Shown here in pieces: positions 46,988 to 56,966 of a stretch of 64,000 nucleotides of DNA. The position numbers and the translations under genes are program-made. The stretch's first letter is position 1. Every line of letters begins with the position of its first letter. The stretch comes from Rhytidiadelphus loreus (taxonomy: Eukaryota; Streptophyta; Bryopsida; Hypnales; Hylocomiaceae). The stretch spans positions 82,789,093 through 82,853,092 of the forward strand of contig OX344763.1 of assembly GCA_947034895.1 (NCBI GenBank), read 5' to 3'. Below the pieces are notes generated by a model. That model had not been told where the DNA came from. It did no database searches and was given only the letters and a program-made list of their open reading frames with translations.

Positions 46988-49900
46988 TGTCGCAGCACAT
47001 GGCACACAATTTCCCTATTATACTCCCCCAAACCACTCTAGAGCATAACAAAAGTGACTCTAAAGATCAAACCTACGAGATTCTGTGAAGTATCTACCCT
47101 ATTTATGATTCTAAGTTTAGTCAGTCTCTAAACTCTACTTTTCCGGTCCTACTACTGCAACCGGAAACAACACAAGCAGCAAAAATTACTCCCAGACTCT
47201 CTTCAACTTCTGGTCCAGGACATAATCCGGACCAAGAAATAATTCAGTCCGTCAGACTGCAACAAAACCAGGACCTTTGAACTTCTGGTCCTAGGTACCA
47301 CTCTTAGACCTATTTGTTCTAGTCTACTCCCACTCACTCCAGTTACCTATCCGGTTTAGTTTAGCCTCTGTTTAACGATCAGAGGATTGGTCACTTGATT
47401 TTGAAAGTAGCAGGCCCGCCGCTCCTTCTGTGACTTATAGTGGCTGAAGACCCACTATCCTATCTACTAATCTCCTACTCTATTCCGGAACCGGTTTGAT
47501 CCTTCACAGTAACCCAGAAGATAATCTAGATTACAGGTCACACAAAGACTCCCTGTACAATCCGCTCATACTACAATGACCTTGATGCCAAGTTCCAACC
47601 GTACGAAGCTAGGCTATTGCAAGTCTATCCGTCCATTCCAACTTCAACTAAGATTCTTCCATTCGCCACTATAGCAATGAGACCTCACATGAGTTTGGGC
47701 ACTTGACCGGATTTCCCACCAGGAGTTCTAGCGCGACTAAGGAATCCCTCCCTATCCACCTAGCCTAACAACAGCTCTTTCAACCGGAATACTAAACCTT
47801 AGAAGAACTGAGGCACTGGAATACACTCCCAACTCTTACTACCCACTCTCATGCACTTAAAATCAAAACAAGACTACTAAGGGGAGAAATCCTAATCAAA
47901 ATTCCATGTGCGCCCTTAACTCCTCACTAATCTGCCCTGCCAAACACGGGAGAGATACAACACAAGGAGCAAATAGAATACACAAAAGAACTTCAACAAA
48001 AGGAATGACTCCCATTCTCCTCCGCAAAGAATGATTTTATATACACTGTGAAGATCCCCAAAGTGAAAAGCGCCCTAGAAAGTCCGCGCAGAACTTTTGG
48101 GATAAACCTGGCTGGCAGACCGGATCTAATCCGGTCCTAAACCCTAATTAACAAACTGAGATCTAATCCGGTCCGGTTCCTAACTAATAATCAAGACACA
48201 ACATCCGGTATTTACAAAAAGGGAAACTCATACTAAGCTCCCATGCCTATTCTCAGTGAGACACTAATGGTCTTGGGCGGAAGCTCGTTGAAAACCTCCT
48301 ACAGGTTCCTAGCCCTCTCTCCAGTAGCAGGATCCGGACGCTTTGGTGACGATTCTAATTCGATGTGCTCGGGAGATCCGGTCCGCTCCAACTTCCGTTC
48401 CTTCTTCAATTGGAGAGTTACATCTTTCCCCTTATTTGTTTCCGTTCCTTCCGGAAACAACTTTGGCAAAGAGATATCCGAAAGACGGATACTCCTAGAG
48501 AGTACTGTTCCAGTCAACTTTACACTGCTCGTCTCCATCTGGTCCGCAGCTTCTCGGGCTTCCACCATGACCGTCTCCACCTGCTCGGCGAAGTCCGTCA
48601 GGATCCGAACCATTCAGGAACCGGATGGTTTCTTGTCTAGTAGCCATCCTTCATCAAACAGCTTCGCTTTGGCGACCACCATTCCGGCCTCCCCAAAAGT
48701 CTCTTTCATCATCTTTGCTGTCTTTTGGGTCGCATCCGCCATCTCCCTAGTGGCTGCCATATCCTCTTTGAAGGTGGCAATCTCCCCCTTCAGCATGTCA
48801 ACTTCCTCCTGAAGTCAATGGTTCTCAGCTCCCATCTTCCGGTTTTCTTCTGGATCGCTGATGTAGTCAGCTACTCTTCCGAGTAATAGACTATTCGGTG
48901 ATGCTCCTACAAGCTTCCCGATCTTCTCCAAGGTAATCTTCTTGCACTCCCAATCTCCACGGATGTTAGAAAGGATATTAATCAGGTTGTCGAAGGGGTC
49001 AACAAGATTACCTTCTTCTGGAACCAGCTTCTCTGCTTCCGGTCGGGGTTTTGGTTCCGACGTTTCCCCAAGAGGCGTTCCTCTTCCGTGCGGAGGTGGT
49101 ATCTTCTTCCGTTTGATCCGCGTCAACGACTCTTCCTCGTCATCCGTCTCCTCCTTTTCCGGTTCTGTTCCGGATCCTTCTTCTTCTTCTTCATCCGTTT
49201 CTGACTCTCCATACTTTAAAATGGACTCTTAGGCTCGCCAGGTCTTCTCTTCTGTATCAGTGAGGACTTAGTCGTGATGATACATGTGGAAGAGATAGGG
49301 CGACAAAGGTGTGGCCCTACTCTTCCCTACCCGGGGCACAAGATAGGACACCAGATCACAGATGATCTGGACCCAATCTGCCTTCCGCTGTCCGGTTAGC
49401 GCGCCGAAGATTGTGTTGCCGAGGGTTATCGTCACCCTCGTCGGCTTCTCCGGATGGAGGATTGGAATGAGGAACTCGAGTAGGTTCTGGTTCCAGTCAT
49501 CCTCACAGTCATTGACCGCATGTTTGTCCTTTGGGTTCACTAGTCCCTAAAACTTGTCCTTGACATACTCGTCCTTCCGGTTGGCCATCCCTAAACCTCC
49601 CAACTGGAAGTTATAGACTGCCCTCCATACTTCCTCCGTCCACCGAGACAGATTCCCTTTGATAGTGTTATCAAACTGATTTGATAACTTCCCCAACAAC
49701 TCACGGATGACCCGCTCCTCCTTAAACCCCCACGGTTTATCAGCTAGACTAGCGCACCCCATGGTAGAGAGATCTTTCATCAACATAGTCTTTTCCGATT
49801 TCGTAGCTGGGATAACCGGAACCACCTTCCAAAGCTTCACCTCTATTGTTGCGGAGCTGAATCTTGATCTGCGTAGCTGCGGCATGGGTGCGGTTCTGAG

Positions 49901-50485
49901 GCACTCAAAAATCTCCTTGAGACTACCTTACTTTCCACTCCTAGCCGCACTTCCCGTTCCTCACTTTCCCTCAGTGGTCATGACCGGAAAGCAACAAAAC
50001 TGCAACTACGGAAATCCAACCCCGCAGCGCACAAAGGAAATCTTCCCTATTGACGCCCTACTTCACAAATCCAAAGAAAAATCACAGAGAGGAGGCACAA
50101 AACAATCTAGGTGTGAAAACGAGTCTCAGCGAGCCAGGTTGAAAAAGGGGTACTAACTAGCAAAGTCTCCCCTTATATAGTCTCAGGGCCCCAAATTAGG
50201 TCATCATGACCTAATCCAGTTTAACCTAATACGCTCCAACCTAATCCGGTATGCCCGAACTAATCCGGACAAAACTAATCCGGTCCAAACAAACCTAATC
50301 CGATCCAAATAAATCCGGTCCGGACAGATTTCGTGTCTGCTTAGAATCCGGTTAGAACCCTAATTCCATTCCTCTTCTAATTTCCAGTTTTAACTTATCC
50401 CTAAACCGGATAGGAATTCCTAGAGAGAACTTCCGATCCAATTTTTGAGATAACATAACCAAAACCAAAAATTCTTGTTGCAATA
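46988..50485 (-). mobile_element. Element C: TGTCG-ended transposable element, complete
   Basis: In its own orientation it starts at 50485 (a mutated TATTGCAAC in place of TGTCGCAA) and ends GCTGCGACA at 46988. The exact 5 bp duplication GAAGC lies at 46983-46987 and 50486-50490, which fixes both ends even though one terminus has mutated. The 3.5 kb body has leader, one reading frame (49885-48233) and a 1.25 kb trailing part. TATA boxes are at 50172-50179 and 48036-48043, and a row of CCTAATCCGG motifs lies at 50190-50350. It is closest to element D. Confidence 0.85.
48233..49885 (-). pseudogene. Element C reading frame (unknown family), seven in-frame stops
   Basis: A single 551-codon frame from ATG 49885 (MPQLRRSRF) to TAG 48233. 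Stops lie at 49547 (TAG), 49268 (TAA), about 49229 (TAA), 48815 (TGA), 48614 (TGA) and 48299 (TAG) before the end, with no frameshift. Domain order is as in A and B: DKPWGFKEE, WRAVYNF, TLGNTIFGALTG, SPYLFHMYHH, a Glu-rich stretch, a coiled coil, AKAKLFDEG, then SIRLSDISLP shared with D. Keeping length and frame with only substitutions suggests decay by point mutation. Confidence 0.7.
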
Positions 50486-51036
50486 GAAGCTTAGTTGTGC
50501 AAGTTTCTCTATCGTGTAGTATTCATGGAAATATTTTGCACTTCCAACAATAGTATAACAAGTCCAACTAGATCTGGTTCTACATTAGTATAATGAGTTG
50601 ATTACACTTGCTCGTCTAACAATAGAACTAGGCATGTTCTTACGGGGTTGAGTATTTATATTAGGCTAATGCACATGTTGCAATTATTATGACAGTAGTT
50701 CTATTGAAGGGTTGGCAATTCAATTGCAGTTTCAAATCACCAAATAATATAGATGTGAGTGAAGTATAATTCAAGATGTAATTGACGTTGAATGCGCTAA
50801 ATTGTAATCTTTACAGGAATCATTTGGAAATATACAACTACTCCAAAGTCAGTAGACACCAGGCGCATACGATGGCAGCTTCCGCAGAGCAAGTAGGAGT
50901 TATTTGGGTGTAGAATAACCTGTAAGCTTTGCATTCTTACTATCTTATAACTCCCGAAGTTTATGTTAGTTGATTGGCTTTGAATTGCCATTGGTTGTTT
51001 CAAAGATTTTCTAGCTACATTTCAATAGAAGGGGGT
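50486..51036. other. Interval between element C and the MITE
   Basis: AT-rich. A piece near 50815-50930 stays open on both strands. It may be the start of the truncated DUF7869-type copy, but I cannot align it. Confidence 0.35.
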
Positions 51037-51221
51037 CTACTACAAGAGAAAGGAGTGTTTTAAGTATAGTCCTAGTAGTATAGTCTTTTAAGTAATGACC
51101 TATAAAGAGTCCTTTTTACTAAAAATACATGTATTTTTAGTAAAAAGGACTCCTTATAGGTCATTACTTAAAAGACTATACTACTAGGACTATACTTAAA
51201 ACACCCCTTTCTCTGTAGTGG
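51037..51221. mobile_element. MITE: 185 bp near-perfect hairpin
   Basis: The two halves are reverse complements over about 92 bp with very few mismatches, centred on ACATGT at about 51129. Ends are CTACTACAAGAGAAAGG and CCTTTCTCTGTAGTGG, which resemble CACTA-type ends (CACTACA). GTC on both sides (51035-51037 and 51222-51224) is a possible 3 bp duplication. The high arm identity means a recent origin or conversion. Confidence 0.85.
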
Positions 51222-51793
51222 GTCAAGTGGCAAAAATCAACAAAACCAATGTTGCTTTTGGGTTGAAGGAGATCTCCACATCAAACTTGAGCAAGATGAG
51301 GTCCAATAGGTTTCTAGAGTATGATGTGAAAAAGCTTGGAGATAATTTTGCTCGTTGCGCTACTTATGACAAGTTACGAGAACTCATGAAGAGTGCTCTG
51401 TTAGGGTCTCAAACCGCTTTGTTGTAGTCGAGGAGGTTGGACAAACACCTAGCCATTGCTTGTGCTCACAGGAAAATTTATTATGCAAACCAATATTGGT
51501 CACATAATTCTCCACATGAACGTCTTATAATCATATATGACAAGATGGATCATGCGAAAATTGTTTCTCTTGTCTTTTCCGACAGAAGTAACGAGTTCGA
51601 TGGCCTATTGAAGTTGCCTATGTCCGTCACCAGCATGATTGCGCATAGTCATACTGATGTTCACTATGCACATTATGGCTTGGATCTCTTTCCTTATGAT
51701 TCAAATTACACCATTGGTTTGATGGCAAAGTTACTACGAGACCTTGAACAACCACCAAAGTCTTCTTCTAGGGAGCTATTCGTCAATGCATGA
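51222..51793 (+). pseudogene. DUF7869-type transposase-like fragment
   Basis: The frame matches the middle of the gene at 37110-39960: FARCATYDKLRELMKSA, TAG at 51425, then IIYDKMDHAK, LPMSVTSMIAHSHTDVHYAHYGLDLFP and LLRDLEQPPKSSSRELF. It stops before the second catalytic block (QLDN). The MITE lies at its left border. Where the larger copy has a TGA (38494), this copy has His, so that stop arose after the copies separated. Confidence 0.65.
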
Positions 51794-52651
51794 TCAACAA
51801 CTTTATTTATGGCAATGCATTAGAGAGAAACTAGGGTCTCAAGATGCCTAACTTCCTTTTCTTATTATTGTGTTGGGAAATGGCTGAAAATGCCACCTTG
51901 CACGTTGCCACCATGGCGTCTAAGGCGATGACATCAGATTTGCTAGCCCTTTCTACCAATTGGAACAATGTGTTGGAAATGCTATTTTAACATTGTACCA
52001 ACGTACCATGTCCTATGTTTAGACTTAAAGAATGGAAACATGTCTTGTGTGCAAACTTAAAAAATGGAAATTGGGATTGGGTGTACTATACCTGGACTTC
52101 CCCGCATCCGAATAGGTAGTAGAGCCGCTTGAGCACTGGACGTTGATGTGATGTTTTGGTGGGAATTTCAAACTTTGTACATCTTGCCTCCTATTGCAAA
52201 ATTGACCCAAGATCTAAAGTTATTGGATTAACTTTCAATTCTTCTTGTTAAATAGTGTGTGAATTATAGTAGTGTTGTATGGAAACAAGGTTGGAGAGTG
52301 GCAATTAGGAGATTATTGGTTGGTATCAGCACCATTGTTTGTAAATTCAGAGAGGTTGTTGGGAATGGAGAATCGGAGACCTCGTTGTGAGGTGGCATCA
52401 GTGACGCTCTACAATACACACAATGCAGAAGGAGAGTAGATTCCTACGAGGTATGAGAGATCATCATGGCTAAGGCTCAATCCAGGTAGAGTTGGAACCT
52501 GGGCTCGAGAAGCTCGCCGGCATGGAGGTGACAACATGAGAGGGTCTTACAAAGCGCAAATAATGGACTTCAGGTTCAAATTTGACCATCGCAAGACTGT
52601 TTCCAAGAAGCCTGAATTAGAGGGTGTGCTGGTCAGACATGCTTACCACAG
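51794..52651. other. Interval with no confident gene
   Basis: Contains TTGGTATCAGCACC at about 52318, which resembles an initiator-tRNA primer-binding site of plant retroelements, but no LTR is adjacent. Short frames only. Confidence 0.35.
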
Positions 52652-53269
52652 TGTCGCAATGTGAATTTTTGGTTTTGTTAAGTTATCTTAAAATTTGGAG
52701 CGGAAGTTCTCTGCAGGAACACCAATCCGGTTTAGGGATAAGTTAGAATCGGAAATTAGTTGAGGAATGCAGTTAAGGAACTAACCGGATTCTAGTCTGT
52801 TACGGAATCTGTTTGGACCGGATTAGTTTGGATCGGATTGGGCAGTCCGAACCGGATTGGTTCTGTCCGAATCAGATCTGGAGGACCGGATTAGGTCAGG
52901 AGCGGATTAGGGTTAACCGGATTAGGTCATTTGACCTAATTTCTGGCGGCGCTGAGAGCCTGGGACTATATAAGGAGAGGCCTTGCCAGTTAGTATTCCT
53001 TTTCTACCTTGAGCGCTGAGGCTTGTTTTCACGCTTGGGGCTGTTTTGTGTTTCCTCTTTGTGATTTCTCTTCAGATTTGTGAGGTAGGGCGTCATTAGT
53101 GAGTAGTTCTTTTGGGCGCTGTGGGGTTGGACATCCACAGTTGCAATTTGTTGCTTTCCGGTCAGGACCAGGAGGGAAAGTAAGGAACGAGGCGTGCGGC
53201 TAGGAGTTGAAAGTGAGGTAGTCTTGGGGAGATTCTTGAGCGCCTCCGAAATGCGCCCATGCCGCAGTT

Positions 53270-53677
53270 ATGTACAAGAAGCTATCTGGTTCCCGGATGG
53301 TCCGGATCCTGACAGACTTTGCCGAGAAGGTTGAGGCAGTTATGAGGGAAGCTCGGGAAGCTGCGGACCGGATGGAGATGAGCAGCGTGAAGCTGACCGG
53401 AACTGTACTCTCAAGGAGTATCCGTCTTTCGGATATTTCCTTGCCTGAGTCGTTTCCGGGAGGAACAGAGTTAAACCGGGGGAAGGATGTTACTCCCCAG
53501 TCAAAGAAGGAGCGGAAACTGAGAGAGACCGGATCTGTTGAGCACATCGAGTTGGATTCATCGCCAGAGCGACCGGATCCTCCTACTGGTGAGAGGGCCA
53601 AGAACTTGCAGGAGGTCTTCGACGAGCTTCCGCCTGAGACCGTCAGCGTCACATTGAAGATGGGCATGGGGTCTTAG
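53270..53677 (+). CDS. Element D residual reading frame (C-terminal part)
   Basis: 135 codons, MYKKLSGSRMVRILTDFAEK to LKMGMGS, matching the last quarter of the element C frame without any stop. The original start (MPQL at 53259) is joined out of frame by the deletion, so this ATG would be used only if the transcript is translated at all. It contains SIRLSDISLP and a charged PERPDPPTGERAK stretch. No function is known. Confidence 0.5.
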   Translation: MYKKLSGSRMVRILTDFAEKVEAVMREAREAADRMEMSSVKLTGTVLSRSIRLSDISLPESFPGGTELNRGKDVTPQSKKERKLRETGSVEHIELDSSPERPDPPTGERAKNLQEVFDELPPETVSVTLKMGMGS

Positions 53678-53906
53678 TGTAAAGTAGTTTTGTAAATACC
53701 GGGTGTTATGACCGGATTGTAGTTAGGAACCGGACCGGATTGGATCCCGGTCTGTTTGTTAGGGACCGGATTAGTATTCCGGTTTGCTAGGGTTTTGAAC
53801 TAGGTTAGCATTCCGGTTTTGCCAGCGAGGCTTATCCCAGAAATCCAGCGTGGGTTGCCTGCGAGGATTTTCTGGGGCGCTTTTCGCTTTTTGGAGCTTT
53901 ACAGTG

Positions 53907-53914
53907 TATATAAA
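53907..53914 (+). promoter_or_regulatory. TATA box in element D 3' region
   Basis: TATATAAA downstream of the reading frame; an upstream TATA box of the same orientation is at 52967-52973. Confidence 0.5.
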
Positions 53915-55099
53915 TTCATTCTCTGCGGAGGAGAATGAGAGTCTTCTTTTGTTCAAACTTCTTTTGTATTCTATTGGCGCCTTGTTTGTGTGTTCTCCCG
54001 CGGTTGGCAGTGCAGATTGGTGAGGAGTTAGGAGCGCATTTAGAGTTTGGATTGGGATTTCTCCCCTTTGTGTTCTTGTTTTGGTTTTGAGTACATGAAG
54101 GCAGGTAGTAAGAGTTGGGAGTGCTTTCTAGTGCCTCAGCACTGCTAGGATTCAGTATTCCGGTTGAGGAAGCCACTGCTAGGCTAGGCGTATAGGGAAG
54201 GAGTCCTTAGGCGCGCTAGAACTCCTGGATAGGAAATCCGGTCGAGTGTCCGAACTGTTGTGAGGCCTCATTGCTGTAGTGGCGAACGGAAGAGTCTTAG
54301 TTGATGTTGGTATGGACGGTTGTACTTGCAGACACCTACCTTAGTACGGCCGGAACTTGGCATCAAGGTCATTGTAGTATGTGTGGATCGTACGGGGGGT
54401 CTTTGTGTGACCTGTGATCTGGATTGTTTTTTGGATTACTGTGAAAGATCAAACCGGATCCGGATTAGAGTAGGGGAGTAGAGTAGAAGAAGTGGGTCTT
54501 CAGCCACTATAAGTCACGGAAGGAGCGGCGGGCCTGCCACTCTCAAATTCAAGCGGCGACCCCTCTGATGGTAAAACAGAGGCAAAATTAAACCAGATTG
54601 GTTACTGGATCGAGTGGGAGTAGACCAGAAGTTATAGGTCTAAGAGTTGTACCCAGGACCGGAAGTGTAAAGGTCTTGGTTTTGTTGCAGAGTGACGGAC
54701 CGGATTACTTCTTGGTCCGGATTAGGTCCGGAATCGGAAGGTTGTAGGAAGTCTGGTAGTTATTTCTGTGGGGTTTTGTTGTTTCCGGTTGCAGGAGTAG
54801 GACCGGAAAGGTGTAGTTGGAGACTGACTTAGCTTAGAATCGTAAATAGGGTGAATACTTCACAGAATCTCATGGGTTCGATCTTTAAAGTCACTTTTGT
54901 TATACTTTAGAGTGGTTTTTGGTAGTATAACATGGGAATTGCGTATCTTGTGCTGCGACACATAGACATCAAGTCCTTTTGGATCCAAAATTTTGCCATG
55001 ATCGCGTCCCTTGCAACTGTAAGTCTTCCTTTTCACCATGAATGGATTTGAGGTTGTTTCCAACCAGTGGTTGTAGCTTTTTAGAGCTATTAATTCACA

Positions 55100-56134
55100 A
55101 TGGTGTGTTGTCTATTGGAAACAGTTCTATACCAATCCTTCTTTGAGGATTGGATGGACCCCGATTCTATACTCGGAGTAATTGTCGTTGTTCACAGCGA
55201 TGTTGGTAAGGCAGGCCGCAATGGGCGTTTCTACAATGACCTGCTTGACAATGGTATCTTTTTTTCTAACTTGGTCTATGTTCCACCTTCCCTTGGGATT
55301 TTTTATGGTTCAGTTGAGCCGCTACCATTGCAAGCATTCAATGACCCAGATTGGCCACTCCCAGACATGCACACTAGCGAGGCTTTCAGAGCCAAATTTA
55401 GGTCCGACTTCTAGTCTGTTACCAAAGCCACCACTAGGAGCCGCATGGAACATCTCTAGTGGTTTGTTCCTTTGCATGTTTTTGTTGATCTTTTTGCCCC
55501 AAATGGAGACATGATGAGACGGACATCCACCCTCTACATTGTCAACAACCCCTCTGGCGAGCTGTTCACAAGCCTCATGGACCTAGGTTGGCATCAAAAA
55601 ATTGTGTTCGGTAAGGACATTGTCAAGTGCACAATCTCCTTGCACACTGTAACGTTAAGGTGAATATACTTTTGTTTCCACTGCCCTTTTATTGGGTTGT
55701 TGCACTATAACCACTTTTGAATTGTTCCACACCTTAGAAGTAGAGTTGCTCTGACATGTGTTGTGCGACACATGTATCATGTAGGGCGATCAATGCTATA
55801 TTCAAATTTCAAGTATAGAAGAGAGCGTCTTGCACAAGAGGGGGTGAGTTGGCAACAAATTGACCAAGTATAGGAGGCAGATATGGTGGTTCTGCCTTGT
55901 GTGTTTCAAGGTGTGACGATGGCACGTTTTCAAGTGGGCCGAGCATGGCCGTTGTCACACATTCGTAGAGAGGTTTCAATTACCTTAGGCAATGTGGTTC
56001 CAAATGACTTCTGCTTTAGGATGACTCAGTTTGGGTTTCCTCATATCAACGTAAATCCAAGGCATGAAGGGTCCAACATAGTAGCCCAAGTCCTACCTCC
56101 TTGGACTATCAAAATAGTGGCACTAAGCACCTAG
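55100..56134 (+). pseudogene. Possible methyltransferase-like fragment (third locus)
   Basis: One frame with TAGs at 55412, about 55457 and about 55870 and a likely intron (donor TTAAG|GTGAAT at about 55660, acceptor CACCTTAG at about 55738). It contains HVFVDLFAPNGDMM, then SGELFTSLMDLGWHQK and IVFGKDIVKC. This matches the general shape of motifs X and I of DNA N4/N6 methyltransferases (F..PGD, GSGTT..A..LGR, G.E.D). Similarity to the copies at 9134 and 25729 is weak, but the block order agrees. No DPPY-like motif is evident. Confidence 0.35.
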
Positions 56135-56537
56135 TTAGGACAACTTGTGAGAGATAGTACAAGTGTGCTTTTTGGTCACGATGGGAACAACTCGGTATTT
56201 GAGAGGATATAGCATTAGGGTCAATATGTTCCCAACAACCATGGTAGGGACTACTCTACAGCTGCATGTACTCAATCTGAACATTGTTTTTTACCACATA
56301 ATACAATGTCTAGTTTTTTTACCTACTCCATGTTGCAAACAATGTTCCAAAGCACAACACAATGAAATATGGCAATAGGTGAACAACATGGAACAGGGTT
56401 GTACATAAGCTGTGTATTTTTATTATTCAAAATGTTCGCAAGGGCAAAATTCCTCTAACAAGCTGGAGACTATGGGGTAAGTTTCCAACGGTGTGAGAAC
56501 TAAACTATATACAAAGTCCTTCACTCATCAACGAAAA
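56135..56537. other. Gap, no gene seen
   Basis: Spacer between convergent frames; probably contains both 3' ends. Confidence 0.4.
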
Positions 56538-56927
56538 TCAAAGAGCATCAACCAACGCATCCAAATCGACTGAACTTGAAGTAGCAGATCCCGAATGCTC
56601 GGTTGCAGAATCATCATTACTTGGGTCACCTTCAGAATCTTCTTCTGGAGCGACGGGTGTTGATGGCCCTACCTCTTTTATCGACAACTTCTGTTCAAAT
56701 TCACGCACAACAACCCCCTTACTTTCTTCTTTCTTTGAAGAGTCTGTTGTTGTTGGTCTAGAGACGATGTTCACATCAGACTGCTGTTTTGTTCTCACTT
56801 GTTTCTTTGTATCTCCTATTGATATATAGACTGGTGGAGTTGGTGGCACTCGCGGTTTTAAGGGTTCAGCCACTTGCTTCTCATCTTCACGCACCTTCTT
56901 CCGCTCTACCTTCTGTTGATGTGCCAA
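56538..56927 (-). CDS. Charged, Ser/Thr-rich C-terminal exon
   Basis: 129 codons beginning with a TTG rather than ATG, so this is more likely an internal or last exon than a gene. It starts with a basic stretch (VERKKVREDEKQ), then Pro-rich, then Ser/Asp/Glu-rich to the end. No domain is recognised. It lies just downstream of the RING-type frame on the same strand and may be its last exon. Confidence 0.4.
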   Translation of the reverse strand: MAHQQKVERKKVREDEKQVAEPLKPRVPPTPPVYISIGDTKKQVRTKQQSDVNIVSRPTTTDSSKKEESKGVVVREFEQKLSIKEVGPSTPVAPEEDSEGDPSNDDSATEHSGSATSSSVDLDALVDAL

Positions 56928-56966
56928 TGCTTAATTTGCTGTTGGAAACATAACACATGTGAGGCA

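Larger units (their letters stand above)
52652..54960 (+). mobile_element. Element D: internally deleted TGTCG-ended element
   Basis: Starts TGTCGCAATGTG and ends TGTGCTGCGACA. Flanks are CACAG (52647-52651) and CATAG (54961-54965), a 5 bp duplication with one mismatch. The 2.3 kb body keeps the leader (TATA at 52967-52973), the start codon MPQL and the 3' part. About 1.2 kb of the reading frame is missing compared with C. Six or more ACCGGATTAG-like motifs occupy 52815-52930. Confidence 0.85.

Noticed and set aside
52318..52331. Primer-binding site of an LTR element
   Set aside because: TTGGTATCAGCACC resembles a tRNA-Met site, but no LTR adjoins it and no gag/pol frame follows.
4934..54960. 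TGTCG elements as ordinary LTR retrotransposons
   Set aside because: TG...CA ends and 5 bp duplications fit, and the 3' part resembles plant LTR sequence. But by eye the first and last kilobase of each element are not direct repeats, and no primer-binding site or polypurine tract is visible. Kept as the main alternative.
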